Below, piece after piece: positions 17,737-26,666 of a DNA stretch of 64,000 bases. Within the stretch, counting starts at the first letter, position 1, and each line of letters starts with the position of its first letter. The notes under the pieces are model-generated. The model was not told the origin of the DNA, did not search any database, and saw nothing but the letters and a program-made list of their open reading frames with translations. The DNA comes from DATFVA01 sp963747755 (GTDB taxonomy: Bacteria > Bacteroidota > Ignavibacteria > Ignavibacteriales > Ignavibacteriaceae): contig CAVVGK010000014.1 in assembly GCA_963747755.1 (NCBI GenBank), positions 1,240,001 to 1,304,000 on the forward strand, in the 5' to 3' direction. A program made the position numbers and the translations under genes.

Positions 17737-19278
17737 TTATTCCCATTCTATGGTAGACGGAGGTTTGGAACTGATATCATAAACCACCCTGTTAATTCCT
17801 CTTACCTTGTTGATAATTTTATTGGAAACGTGAGCAAGAAAATCACTGTCGAACCTGAACCAATCAGCGGTCATTCCGTCGGAAGAGGTTACTGCTCTTA
17901 AAGCCAGAACGTTCTCATATGTTCTTGCATCGCCCATCACTCCTACCGATTGAATTGATAGTAAAACGGCAAATGCCTGCCATATATCATCGTATATTCC
18001 TGCATCTTTTATCTCACTGATAAAAATATCGTCAGCTTCACGTAAAATGTCAAGTTTCGCTTTTGTTATATCACCAACTATTCTTACTGCAAGTCCGGGA
18101 CCAGGAAAAGGATGGCGATTAATAAAGTCTTCGGGGATGCCCAGCTCCCTGCCGGCTTTCCTGACCTCATCTTTAAACAATTCCCTGAATGGTTCAATTA
18201 GAGAGAGATTCATCTTCTCAGGTAGTCCGCCCACATTATGATGAGTTTTAATTGTCGTTGAAGCTCCCTTAACTGAAACCGATTCAATAACATCAGGATA
18301 AAGTGTACCCTGCACCAGGAACTTCGCATTTTCTATTTTCTTTGCTTCTTCTTCAAATACTTCTATAAAAGTGTTTCCGATTATCTTCCTTTTCGTTTCC
18401 GGATCAAAGACACCCACAAGCTTACTAAGAAATCTATCCGTTGCGTCTATATAAATTACATGCAGCTTAAACTTCTCCCCGAACATATTGAGAATATTTT
18501 CACTCTCGTTTTTCCTCATCATGCCGGTATTTATATGAATACAGGTTAGATCCTCTCCGATGGCTCTGTCAACCAGGATTGCTGCAACAGTTGAATCCAC
18601 ACCGCCGCTTAAGGCGCATATAACTTTCGAGTCACGTACAGTATCTTGTATTTCAGATATTTTCTCACTGATAAAATTTCCGGTTGTCCATTCCCCTGTG
18701 CATCCACAGATTTTAAAAAGAAAATTATGAATTATTCTCTTCCCCTCATCCGTATGCATGACCTCAGGATGAAACTGCAGCCCGTATATTTTTTTCTCTT
18801 CGTCAGAGATCGCGCAGATGGGTGAATGATCAGAGACAGCGATAACATTAAATCCTTCGGGTGATGATTCCAGGTAATCACCGTGACTCATCCATACGAT
18901 AGAATCATTCTTAACATTTTCAAAGATGGGTGAATTGCTTTTTATTTTAAGCCGTGCCTTACCATATTCGCGGTCGCTGGCGGGTTCAACCTTTCCGCCG
19001 AGAGTAAGAGAGATGAATTGTAGTCCGTAACAGATTCCAAGTATCGGGATACCCAGGTTTAAGATTTTAGGATCGATCTTTGGGGCTCCATCGTCATACA
19101 CGCTCATCGGTCCTCCGGAAAGAATTATTCCTGCGGGTTTCGTTTCCTTTATCTGGCTGAGAGTTATGGTATGAGGATGAATTTCGGAGTAAACGTTATC
19201 TTCCCTTATACGGCGAGTTATTAACTGCGTATATTGTGAACCAAAATCTATTATTAAAATATTTTCTTTGTGAGTCAT
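17737..19278 (-). CDS. guaA: GMP synthase (glutamine-hydrolysing)
   Basis: Converts XMP to GMP. The N-terminal class I amidotransferase domain has the nucleophile Cys83 in GICYGLQ and the HPE motif in LQFHPEVMH. The ATP-pyrophosphatase domain has the P-loop SGGVDST, and the C-terminal dimerisation domain ends in the typical PPSTIEWE. At 513 aa it is complete. It heads a same-strand run that continues through the TPR protein. The 248 bp upstream of the start hold a worn inverted-repeat element. Confidence 0.97.
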   Translation of the reverse strand: MTHKENILIIDFGSQYTQLITRRIREDNVYSEIHPHTITLSQIKETKPAGIILSGGPMSVYDDGAPKIDPKILNLGIPILGICYGLQFISLTLGGKVEPASDREYGKARLKIKSNSPIFENVKNDSIVWMSHGDYLESSPEGFNVIAVSDHSPICAISDEEKKIYGLQFHPEVMHTDEGKRIIHNFLFKICGCTGEWTTGNFISEKISEIQDTVRDSKVICALSGGVDSTVAAILVDRAIGEDLTCIHINTGMMRKNESENILNMFGEKFKLHVIYIDATDRFLSKLVGVFDPETKRKIIGNTFIEVFEEEAKKIENAKFLVQGTLYPDVIESVSVKGASTTIKTHHNVGGLPEKMNLSLIEPFRELFKDEVRKAGRELGIPEDFINRHPFPGPGLAVRIVGDITKAKLDILREADDIFISEIKDAGIYDDIWQAFAVLLSIQSVGVMGDARTYENVLALRAVTSSDGMTADWFRFDSDFLAHVSNKIINKVRGINRVVYDISSKPPSTIEWE

Positions 19279-19407
19279 TTCCGATTCAGACTTATACGAA
19301 ATGTGTTCAGTTTATTTCAAGGCAGCTTCAAAACCCCCTGATGCCATTCGAATTAAGTTCGGAAGAAGAAAACGTCTTCCTCCGGTGGCTATCCCAAAAG
19401 ACGGTTT

Positions 19408-19476
19408 TTGTCATACTTCAAAAAAAGTCTTTCCCGCTCCGATCGGGCAGAAATCTTTCAAATCGAAATGACAATT
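19408..19476. repeat. Worn copy of a dispersed inverted-repeat element
   Basis: Two arms face each other: TTGTCATACTTC at 19408-19419 and TCGAAATGACAATT at 19463-19476, enclosing CCCGCTCCGATCGGG. The right arm is nearly the same as those at 33194-33207 and 57973-57986. It lies in the 248 bp gap between gcvH and guaA and carries no gene. Confidence 0.5.
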
Positions 19477-19526
19477 TCACATTCCGGACATTCCCTGGCA
19501 TGATATCTATGACTTGCCTCAGAAAT

Positions 19527-19907
19527 TTACTGGCCGATAAGGCTTTTATAGGCAGTGCTGTCAAGTAGTTCATTAAGTTCGGTTAAGTCAGCAATTTCGA
19601 TCTTAATCATCCAGCCTTTTCCGTAAGGATCATTATTTATAAACTCGGGATTATCAGTCAGTTCTTTATTCAACTCAAGTACTTTGCCGCTGCAGGGAGC
19701 AAACATATCGCTTACAGTTTTAACTGCTTCAATTGTTCCGAAAGATTTGCCTTTCTCTATTTCGCTGATATTAGGATCTATATCAACGAACACAACGTCT
19801 CCAAGTTCGCCCTGTGCATATTCAGTAATTCCTATTGTGCCAGTATTACCGTCAACTTTTATCCATTCATGATCGTTTGTGTACTTCAGATTATTCGGGA
19901 ATTCCAT
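19527..19907 (-). CDS. gcvH: Glycine cleavage system H protein
   Basis: Lipoyl carrier protein of the glycine cleavage system. The lipoylation site is Lys63 in GTIEAVKTVSDMFAP, and ITEYAQGELGDVVFVDID is the family core. At 126 aa it is normal. No gcvT or gcvP gene is in the window; instead it follows accC on the same strand by 41 bp, so it may be transcribed with accBC. Confidence 0.96.
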   Translation of the reverse strand: MEFPNNLKYTNDHEWIKVDGNTGTIGITEYAQGELGDVVFVDIDPNISEIEKGKSFGTIEAVKTVSDMFAPCSGKVLELNKELTDNPEFINNDPYGKGWMIKIEIADLTELNELLDSTAYKSLIGQ

Positions 19908-19948
19908 TTTAACCTCAAATTATTTTTCTATAGAAGTGATGATATTAT

Positions 19949-21292
19949 TTAAGTTGTCTTGAATTCAAATTTTTCAAGAAATCCTGTGTCAAAATTACCG
20001 CTCACAAACCTCGGATCCTCCAGCACCTGGAGGTGGAAAGGTATTGTAGTTTTTATTCCTTCAATTATAAACTCTTCAAGAGCTCTTCTTCCCCTGGCAA
20101 TAGCGTGGTTCCTGTCCTTTCCCCATACAATCAGCTTTGCAATCAGCGAATCATAAAAGGGAGGTATCGTATAGCCGTGATATATATGGGAGTCAACTCT
20201 TACTCCGAACCCACCGGGGAAATGGAGAGACTCAATTCTACCCGGCGAAGGTCTGAACCCGTTAGCCGGATCTTCTGCATTTATTCTGAACTCTATACTA
20301 TGACCAAGAGGTTTACGTGGAAGGGTTTCAATCTTTTCGCCTGCCGCTACCAGTATCTGCTGCCTGATCAGGTCTACATCATAAACAAGTTCGGTAACCG
20401 GGTGCTCAACCTGTATCCTGGTATTCATTTCCATGAAGTAGAAGTTCTTATGTTTATCTACCAGGAACTCGATTGTGCCGGCTCCTTCATAATTGACGGA
20501 TTTGCAGCCGAGAACAGCAGTTTCTCCCATAATATTTCTTGTTTCGGCATCGATAATCGGTGAGGGAGATTCCTCAATGAGCTTCTGGTGCCTCCGCTGT
20601 ACAGAACAGTCCCTCTCTCCGTAATGGTAAACATTGCCGAACATATCGCCAAGCACCTGTATTTCTACATGCCGGGGGTTTTCGAGAAACTTCTCAATAT
20701 AAACATCCCCGTTTCCGAAAGACGATTCAGCCTCTGTGCGTGCGGTCTGGTATGCTTTTTCAAATTCGGAATCCTCCCAAACTATCCTCATACCTTTACC
20801 ACCGCCGCCTGCGGAAGCCTTAATAATCACAGGGTACCCGACCTCGGCCGCAACCTTTTTGCCTTCAGTTACATCTTCTATGACGCCGTCGCTTCCCGGA
20901 ATAACAGGCACACCGTTTTTCTTCATCGTTTCCTTTGCAAATGATTTATCGCCCATTGCTTTAATCATTTTTGGGGACGGTCCGATAAACTTGATCCCTG
21001 AGTCGGCACATATCTCCGAAAAGCTTGCATTCTCCGCCAGGAAACCATAGCCGGGATGAATAGCTTCGGAGCCCGTAATCTGGGCTGCGGAAATAATTAA
21101 AGGTATTTTAAGGTAACTTTCCTTGCTGGGAGGAGGACCTATGCACACTGCCTCATCTGCAAAGGTAACGTGCAATGAATCTTTATCTGCTTCAGAGTAG
21201 ATTGCAACGGTTTTAATCCCCAATTCTTTGCATGTTCTTATAACGCGCAGCGCGATTTCGCCTCGATTGGCAATTAGAATTTTGTTAAACAA
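19949..21292 (-). CDS. accC: Acetyl-CoA carboxylase, biotin carboxylase subunit
   Basis: ATP-dependent carboxylation of biotin on AccB, the first half-reaction of fatty-acid synthesis. The N-terminus NKILIANRGEIALRV, the Gly-rich ATP loop SAGGGGKGMRIV and the catalytic region MNTRIQVEHPVTE are present. At 447 aa it is full length. The start is TTG at 21292. It sits 23 bp after accB. The carboxyltransferase genes accA and accD are not in the window. Confidence 0.97.
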   Translation of the reverse strand: MFNKILIANRGEIALRVIRTCKELGIKTVAIYSEADKDSLHVTFADEAVCIGPPPSKESYLKIPLIISAAQITGSEAIHPGYGFLAENASFSEICADSGIKFIGPSPKMIKAMGDKSFAKETMKKNGVPVIPGSDGVIEDVTEGKKVAAEVGYPVIIKASAGGGGKGMRIVWEDSEFEKAYQTARTEAESSFGNGDVYIEKFLENPRHVEIQVLGDMFGNVYHYGERDCSVQRRHQKLIEESPSPIIDAETRNIMGETAVLGCKSVNYEGAGTIEFLVDKHKNFYFMEMNTRIQVEHPVTELVYDVDLIRQQILVAAGEKIETLPRKPLGHSIEFRINAEDPANGFRPSPGRIESLHFPGGFGVRVDSHIYHGYTIPPFYDSLIAKLIVWGKDRNHAIARGRRALEEFIIEGIKTTIPFHLQVLEDPRFVSGNFDTGFLEKFEFKTT

Positions 21293-21315
21293 CTCTTCCT
21301 CAAACTTCCTGAAAA

Positions 21316-21774
21316 TTAACTTGTTTTAACGAGAAATAAAGGCTGATTATATTCGACTGGTTTTCCGTTTTCAACAAGAATTTTAACGATCTTTCCACTG
21401 ACATCAGATTCAATTTCATTCATCAGTTTCATTGCTTCAACGATACACAGAACAGATCCCTGTGAAACTGTGTCACCTACCTGCACATATGGATCTGCGT
21501 CCGGAGCCGGGGCTCTGTAAAATGTTCCTACTATCGGAGAATGAACTTCATGCAGCTTTTCTTTAGTTTCCTCTTTGGCCGGGGAGCTTTCCTCACTGGG
21601 TGAAGTCTGGGGTACTGTTTGTGAAGGAGAGAGAATCTGTGGTTGAGTTACAGCTTTATTACCTCTTATTTTCTTAGCTATTTTAACTCTGATACCATTT
21701 TCTTCAATCTCAAGATCTGTAACTTCGCTTGAATCAACAAGCTTAACAAGTTTCCTTATCAGGTTTAAATCCAT
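21316..21774 (-). CDS. accB: Acetyl-CoA carboxylase, biotin carboxyl carrier protein
   Basis: Carries biotin on Lys116 in the canonical EAMKLMNEI. It has an N-terminal region (1-36), a Pro/Ser/Glu-rich linker (40-75) and the biotinyl domain (76-152), the standard AccB layout at 152 aa. It lies between efp (15 bp) and accC (23 bp), the common efp-accB-accC arrangement. Confidence 0.97.
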   Translation of the reverse strand: MDLNLIRKLVKLVDSSEVTDLEIEENGIRVKIAKKIRGNKAVTQPQILSPSQTVPQTSPSEESSPAKEETKEKLHEVHSPIVGTFYRAPAPDADPYVQVGDTVSQGSVLCIVEAMKLMNEIESDVSGKIVKILVENGKPVEYNQPLFLVKTS

Positions 21775-21789
21775 TGGATTCCTTGGTTT

Positions 21790-22353
21790 TTAAGATTTTA
21801 TCCGTTCGACGTACTCACCTGTTCTGGTATCAACCTTCAGCAAGTCGTCGACATCAATAAATAAAGGAACATTTACGCTCGCACCGGTCTCAAGTTCAGC
21901 AGGTTTCAGCGCGCCGGTGGCAGTATTGCCCCTAAAGCCGGGTTCGGTATGAATCACTTTAAGATTCACAAAAATTGGAATTTCAACATTGATTATTTCA
22001 GATCCGTTGAAGAGTATATCAATTTCTTCTCCCTCTTTCAGGTACTTTTCACTATTGCCGAAAAGCTCTTTAGGGATGTTTATCTGTTCATAAGTATCAT
22101 TATCCATACAAACCAGAAAATCTCCCTCACGGTAGAGGAACTGGTACTTTCTTCTTTCAACTCTGACTATATCGATTCCTTCACCTGCGCGGAAGGTATT
22201 ATCGAGAACCTTGCCTGTCCTGAGATTTTTTAACGTTGTCCTAACAAAAGCCCCCCCTTTACCGGGTTTAACATGCTGGAATTCAGTAATTGTATAAAGA
22301 TCATTTTTATATTTGATTATTAGTCCATTTCGGAAATCAGAAGTGTCGGCCAT
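21790..22353 (-). CDS. efp: Elongation factor P
   Basis: Relieves ribosome stalling at proline runs. The N-terminal KOW-like domain has the tip loop KPGKGGAF with Lys32, the residue modified in many bacteria; the modifying enzyme is not in the window. The C-terminal OB domain ends with VDTRTGEYVERIKS. At 187 aa it is normal. It heads the efp-accB-accC-gcvH run and is separated from the upstream TPR gene by a terminator. Confidence 0.96.
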   Translation of the reverse strand: MADTSDFRNGLIIKYKNDLYTITEFQHVKPGKGGAFVRTTLKNLRTGKVLDNTFRAGEGIDIVRVERRKYQFLYREGDFLVCMDNDTYEQINIPKELFGNSEKYLKEGEEIDILFNGSEIINVEIPIFVNLKVIHTEPGFRGNTATGALKPAELETGASVNVPLFIDVDDLLKVDTRTGEYVERIKS

Positions 22354-22492
22354 AAATCCTTAGGTTTAAAGTTTATTAATAGGGTAAAAAAATAGACATA
22401 TACAGCCTGAAAGTCAAGAAACCGGAATTGAGAAAAATTGACCATTTCAGGTAAGAAAATGATAGTTTTTGATCAAAACAGGTCTGAAAATG

Positions 22493-22516
22493 AAAAAAGC
22501 CGCCCGAAAGCGGCTT
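22493..22516 (-). terminator. Rho-independent terminator after the TPR membrane protein
   Basis: The minus strand reads AGCCGC, a six-base loop, GCGGCT and then a run of six T. It lies 19 bp past the stop at 22535, isolating that gene from efp. Confidence 0.88.
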
Positions 22517-22534
22517 CATTCGAATTGCTTAAAA

Positions 22535-23224
22535 TCAAGCCTCAACAAGGGCCAGATAGCGGTCTGCTTCGCGGCTGGCGGTAGAAGTCTTAAAATCCTG
22601 TTTAATTGTAGTTAAAAGTTCTTTAGCCTGCTCTTTTTTTCCTGCGTTAATATAATTTATTGCACCCTTCAGCAGGTAATCAGGATTATCTACATTATAC
22701 TTACTAACGTGTGCAGCGTCTCTGTAAAGATCAGCTGCCTTTTCAAAATCATTTTTATAGGCATAATATCCAGCTTGTCCAGCCAGAGAAGCTGCCTTCA
22801 GCATAGGTATATCGCCCGAATAATCCTTGTAGTAATCTAAAGCTTCGTCAAACTTACCCAGACGGTTATAACTGTTGGCAAGGTAAATCTTGGCTGTTTC
22901 ACCGTTTTCTGTACCTCCGTATTGCTCAACAATTTTCTTAAGTCCGATTACCTCGGTCCCTGCTTTCCCCTCAATCGCTTCAAGGTATGCGCCTCTGTCA
23001 TAGGAATCAATAACTCTTGATAATGCAACTCCGGCTTCCTGGTTCACCTCTTTTTTATGGTTTACATAATAAATCACGGCGAGAGCTATTACAACAAGTA
23101 TACCTCCGTAAGTAAGCAGCCTCGACTTATTTTCCATAACAAAATTCTGCGCCTGGTAATAAGTTGAAACGAGCTTATCCTCTTTTATTTCCTTCCGTGA
23201 AAGTTTTTTCTTTTTAGTGAGCAT
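22535..23224 (-). CDS. Membrane-anchored TPR protein (YfgM-like)
   Basis: A 229-aa protein with a Lys-rich cytoplasmic start, one membrane helix at about residues 36-53 (LLTYGGILVVIALAVIYYV) and TPR units facing the periplasm (AKIYLANSYNRLGKFDEALDYY, AGYYAYKNDFEKAADLYRDA). The layout is like YfgM/DUF2133 ancillary SecYEG proteins, but sequence identity is too vague to claim that role. It is a single-gene unit with its own terminator. Confidence 0.7.
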   Translation of the reverse strand: MLTKKKKLSRKEIKEDKLVSTYYQAQNFVMENKSRLLTYGGILVVIALAVIYYVNHKKEVNQEAGVALSRVIDSYDRGAYLEAIEGKAGTEVIGLKKIVEQYGGTENGETAKIYLANSYNRLGKFDEALDYYKDYSGDIPMLKAASLAGQAGYYAYKNDFEKAADLYRDAAHVSKYNVDNPDYLLKGAINYINAGKKEQAKELLTTIKQDFKTSTASREADRYLALVEA

Positions 23225-23315
23225 TTACGTTCTGTCCTACAGATTATTCTTAAAAATCAAAGGGTTAAATCTAACATTTAATGAATTAAGGTTCCAATTA
23301 AAAATTCAGTATCAG

Positions 23316-23389
23316 TGCGCCCGGCAGGATTCGAACCTGCAACCTTTGGAACCGGAATCCAACATTCTATCCAATTGAACTACGGGCGC
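23316..23389 (-). tRNA. tRNA-Arg (anticodon CCG)
   Basis: The minus strand folds as a full cloverleaf: acceptor GCGCCCG / CGGGCGC, D-arm GTTC-AATTGGAT-AGAAT, anticodon stem TTGGA / TCCAA with loop TTCCGGT (anticodon CCG, reading CGG), T-arm GCAGG-TTCGAAT-CCTGC. The discriminator base is A, and CCA is not encoded. Confidence 0.95.
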
Positions 23390-23857
23390 TTATCTTAATC
23401 CCCTTAAATTCAACCATAAAATTTACAAAAAAAATACTGATTATATATCTTTTTTATCATTTCGGGTATAATACTCAAAAGAATATTTTAAAAAATAAAC
23501 GGGATTTGGCTCTTACTTCCCTTGATCCAGAGATGGGTCTTTCCCGTTGAGATCCTCAACAGTATGACAAAAATGACATACTCTTTCTGGTTAGCGGTTT
23601 TTGAATGTGTTTTCCTCGTAGTTGTACCGTATTTGTTCCGCATTTTTTAAAACCTAAAAATCTTCAAAAATCGCTATTTTCAAGGTGTTAAAAAATTCAA
23701 CGTATGACAAAATCGCAGTGTCCCAATCCAAGCTTCGTGAGAGCAAATGACAGAAACTGCCTTCAGCTCTTCCGTAACCATTTCCAAACCTTTTTTTAAT
23801 CGACCAGTGATTCATTTCTTTAGATGACGCCTATACCATCCGGTCGGCCCCTGAATT
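23390..23857. other. Gene-free gap of about 470 bp
   Basis: AT-rich sequence with no convincing gene. Near 23560-23582 it holds GTATGACAAAAATGACATAC, and at 23541-23560 a short inverted pair (TTGAGATCCTCAA); these recall the arms of the dispersed inverted-repeat element, much decayed. I see no tRNA, riboswitch or terminator here. Confidence 0.5.
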
Positions 23858-24928
23858 TTAGAGGAATCTTATAGGGTTGGAGTATATCCAGGCGTTGCCG
23901 TTATGGAAGATTTCAGCTCTGTAAACTCCCCGTGATTTTACCTTCATTTCATAGTTTGAGGATTCGGTTTTGTGGTAAAGTTTGCCATTCCTTATTATCC
24001 TGATTTCGACTTTGTCTCGCGGAAGGCTGACAACCAATTTCATATCGGTCGAAAATTCAGTGGATTCTCCCATATGGTATTTATTATTTCCCGATTCTGC
24101 ATAGAATTCAAATCCGTTTGAATCGGCATGGTAATCATTTGCAATGAAACATCTTCCTTCTTCAAAGGCTTTGTATATTATTTTCTTCGCAGCTTCTATC
24201 CCCCCGGGCGAATTATCTTTTTTTATTTTTTTATCTGTCAGTATATGCGTTCGGATTGATTTGAATAGCACTTTGTATGGGAAGACTTCGACTTCCAGAA
24301 AACCCAGTATGTTGTATTTATGTGCGTGAGCGTCTACCCCCCCTATACCGACAACCTTTCTTTCCTGGTTAAGTTCATCCCATACTTTTAATGTTTCGGC
24401 TGGCGGGGCTTCAATGGTCTTTAAGGGATGAAGGAATGCTTTGTATTTATTTTCTTCGGTAAGGTTCTCCATCCATTCTGACATATGATTCCAGATCTCT
24501 ATACCTGTAAAGTCTTTTGTGTCCCACTCAGTCCAAGGATAAGGAGGATGCTCTGCCATATGTGTTCTTTTTTCATGTGGATGTGCAAGAAAACCTATGC
24601 CGCCCGCTTCTTTAATTTTTCTTACGTATTCTTTGGCTGATATTCTGGTTGAATATGTTTCTTCGATATTAAATGCCAGGTAGTGGTTCTTGTTTTCTTT
24701 ATCATTTATTTCGCATCCGACAAGCAGTAGAGTTCTGCCGTACCATTTTTCGTATCCTTCTTTGAGTGCTCTTAATGTATTATGATCGGTGAGGATGATA
24801 AAATCCAGTCCTACTTCATCAGCAAAGCCGGCAATATCTTCAACTTTTCCGGAACCATCCGAATAAATTGAATGCATATGAAGTGCGCCTATATACTCAT
24901 GCATATAAAATCTGTTGGGTTTTTGCAC
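23858..24928 (-). CDS. PHP-domain metal-dependent phosphoesterase-like protein
   Basis: PHP domains are metal-dependent hydrolases (for example histidinol phosphatase, YciV-type nucleases). The motifs LHMHSIYSDGSG (about 17-28), ILTDHNTLRAL and GFLAHPHEKR supply the His/Asp metal ligands, and GGVDAHAH near residue 197 gives the late ligands. At 356 aa it carries an extra C-terminal beta domain (about 270-356), as in PHP proteins of unknown substrate. It starts at GTG 24928; an internal ATG at 24907 is possible. It stands just downstream of the cytochrome region with a 105 bp gap. Confidence 0.82.
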   Translation of the reverse strand: MQKPNRFYMHEYIGALHMHSIYSDGSGKVEDIAGFADEVGLDFIILTDHNTLRALKEGYEKWYGRTLLLVGCEINDKENKNHYLAFNIEETYSTRISAKEYVRKIKEAGGIGFLAHPHEKRTHMAEHPPYPWTEWDTKDFTGIEIWNHMSEWMENLTEENKYKAFLHPLKTIEAPPAETLKVWDELNQERKVVGIGGVDAHAHKYNILGFLEVEVFPYKVLFKSIRTHILTDKKIKKDNSPGGIEAAKKIIYKAFEEGRCFIANDYHADSNGFEFYAESGNNKYHMGESTEFSTDMKLVVSLPRDKVEIRIIRNGKLYHKTESSNYEMKVKSRGVYRAEIFHNGNAWIYSNPIRFL

Positions 24929-25033
24929 AATGAATAGATTTCATACTGGTAAGTTATAAAAATAAGACAAACAAAAAACTTCAGAAGCGATTTACCACGT
25001 ATACACGAAGCACTTAACTATTCAGTTCAATTT

Positions 25034-26665
25034 TCAATGGAAACGTGTGGTGAGGTCGAGAAGGATCCTTCCGGAGGTGCTGGTTTTTTCGAATATGCCT
25101 TCGTAACTCAGGGAGAGAAATACCGGATTCAACAGGTAGGTTGAAAGATCGACTGAAACAGAATTCTGATCTAAATTCCCTATCGTACTGTAAAATTTGT
25201 ATTGTGTATTGCGGTAGTAAACTGAAAGATCGAAATAATTACCAAAACTTCTGCTCAATCTTAAACCAGCAACTCCTCCTTCAGTATAACTGGTTATCAG
25301 TTTGGTGTATGAAAGGGTCGGCGTTATTTCAACTGACGGTATCCGGGAATAGGTAAGATACCCGCCGAAATTTCTTGCAGGCTTTATATCAGATTTCTGG
25401 AACCGGTATCCCCCGGTTAACCCTAAAGTCATCCTGTTGACAGGCCTGATGTTAATCCTTGCGTTAAATCCCTGCCTGGTTGCGTTCTCAAAAAGACTGT
25501 CAATGAAGGTCTTAAATGTTTCATAATAGATTACATTCTTTCTGGCATCATAATTCAGTGAGAATGATATAATTCTCGAGGGTGAATATCTAACGGAAGC
25601 GAACAAACTTGTAAGCTGAAATTCATTTTTCTTTACCCCGCTCAATTGTTTAAACATATCAACTTCCGTGGAAAGAAAGAGATTGATATCAGGCAGAAGC
25701 GAATTCGAATGCTGGAAATAGAGGAACCTTCTGTCAGTCTTAAATTCATTCGTCTGCTCGAAGAAAGCAACCGTATTATTCATATAACCCGTACTTAATG
25801 AATCCTCTCGTCCTATATAAATTCCATATTCAAAAAGCTTCAGGTTAAATCCAAGATCAGTATAGTTGGGTCGTGATCCGGCAATAACACCAACGTAATT
25901 ATCACTTATCCCGGTTTCAAATTGTAAACCATCAATCGAACTTATATTTGAAATTTTCCGGTTAAGATGCCTTCCCAGCCAGAGAGTCGTTTTGGAATCG
26001 AAATCATAATTAATTGCAAGATCATATATCCTAAGATTCCTGCCAAAATTTTCATGAACCCGTGACCATTGATCTGCCCTGTAGGCAAAGGTCATATAAT
26101 CTGAGAAAGACAGCCTGCTTCCACCTATATTTTTAGCCCTGAGCGCGAATGAGTAACGCCATCTCTGATTATCGGTGAAATATGGGGAGTTTGAAATATT
26201 GGTATAGGACTGTACAGAAAATCTTCCGGAGATAGAAGGCTCTATCTGTTTTCCTGTTCTTGTATTCCTCACTATACTTCCTTCAGTTCCATTATTTGAA
26301 GTGGGAACGGGATTAGTAACCGTCTCTTGTTCAGGTACTGCATCAGCAATTTCTTTTTCAATTATTGCATACACCTTGTCATCGGTTTTTAGGTCTATGC
26401 TTCCTACTGGTTCACCGGCAACGGATTTAGTAGAAATAAATTGTACAAGCACAGCGGGGATTAATTGATTGTTTGTTTTACTGTAAAGTGTATCTCCCTG
26501 CGCGATACCCTCAGTGTTTTCAAATTTCACATAAACATTCTGTGAGGATTTATATGTAACTGTGCCCACCTTTTCTATTTTTTCATAGGAAGTAGCAAAT
26601 AAATTACCTGCTGTCAAACCTACGATGCATATAAAAATTATATGTACTCTACCCGGCAAAATCAT
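25034..26665 (-). CDS. Outer-membrane beta-barrel protein with N-terminal periplasmic domain, partner of multihaem cytochromes
   Basis: A 543-aa exported protein (signal peptide ending LFATS). Residues 28-110 form a small beta domain (VGTVTYKSSQNVYVKFENTEG ... GDTLY), similar in pattern to FlgT-C/SH3-like periplasmic modules. After a linker, residues about 150-543 show repeated amphipathic strands with aromatic ends (RWRYSFALRAKNI, YDLSVYYRNTQYKF) and the protein closes with LLDLTTRFH, as expected for a barrel. It holds no CxxCH. It starts one base after the 46-haem gene's stop, so the two are surely co-translated; it could be the porin of a porin-cytochrome conduit. Family not recognised. 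Confidence 0.72.
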   Translation of the reverse strand: MILPGRVHIIFICIVGLTAGNLFATSYEKIEKVGTVTYKSSQNVYVKFENTEGIAQGDTLYSKTNNQLIPAVLVQFISTKSVAGEPVGSIDLKTDDKVYAIIEKEIADAVPEQETVTNPVPTSNNGTEGSIVRNTRTGKQIEPSISGRFSVQSYTNISNSPYFTDNQRWRYSFALRAKNIGGSRLSFSDYMTFAYRADQWSRVHENFGRNLRIYDLAINYDFDSKTTLWLGRHLNRKISNISSIDGLQFETGISDNYVGVIAGSRPNYTDLGFNLKLFEYGIYIGREDSLSTGYMNNTVAFFEQTNEFKTDRRFLYFQHSNSLLPDINLFLSTEVDMFKQLSGVKKNEFQLTSLFASVRYSPSRIISFSLNYDARKNVIYYETFKTFIDSLFENATRQGFNARINIRPVNRMTLGLTGGYRFQKSDIKPARNFGGYLTYSRIPSVEITPTLSYTKLITSYTEGGVAGLRLSRSFGNYFDLSVYYRNTQYKFYSTIGNLDQNSVSVDLSTYLLNPVFLSLSYEGIFEKTSTSGRILLDLTTRFH

Positions 26666-26666
26666 T

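Noticed and set aside
23300..23460. Possible second tRNA next to tRNA-Arg
   Set aside because: No second cloverleaf is found; only one acceptor pair and one T-arm are present.
23564..23650. Short open frame of 28 codons encoding a hydrophobic peptide (MTKMTYSFWLAVFE...)
   Set aside because: No ribosome site, and its start lies in decayed repeat-like sequence; too short to support as a gene without expression data.
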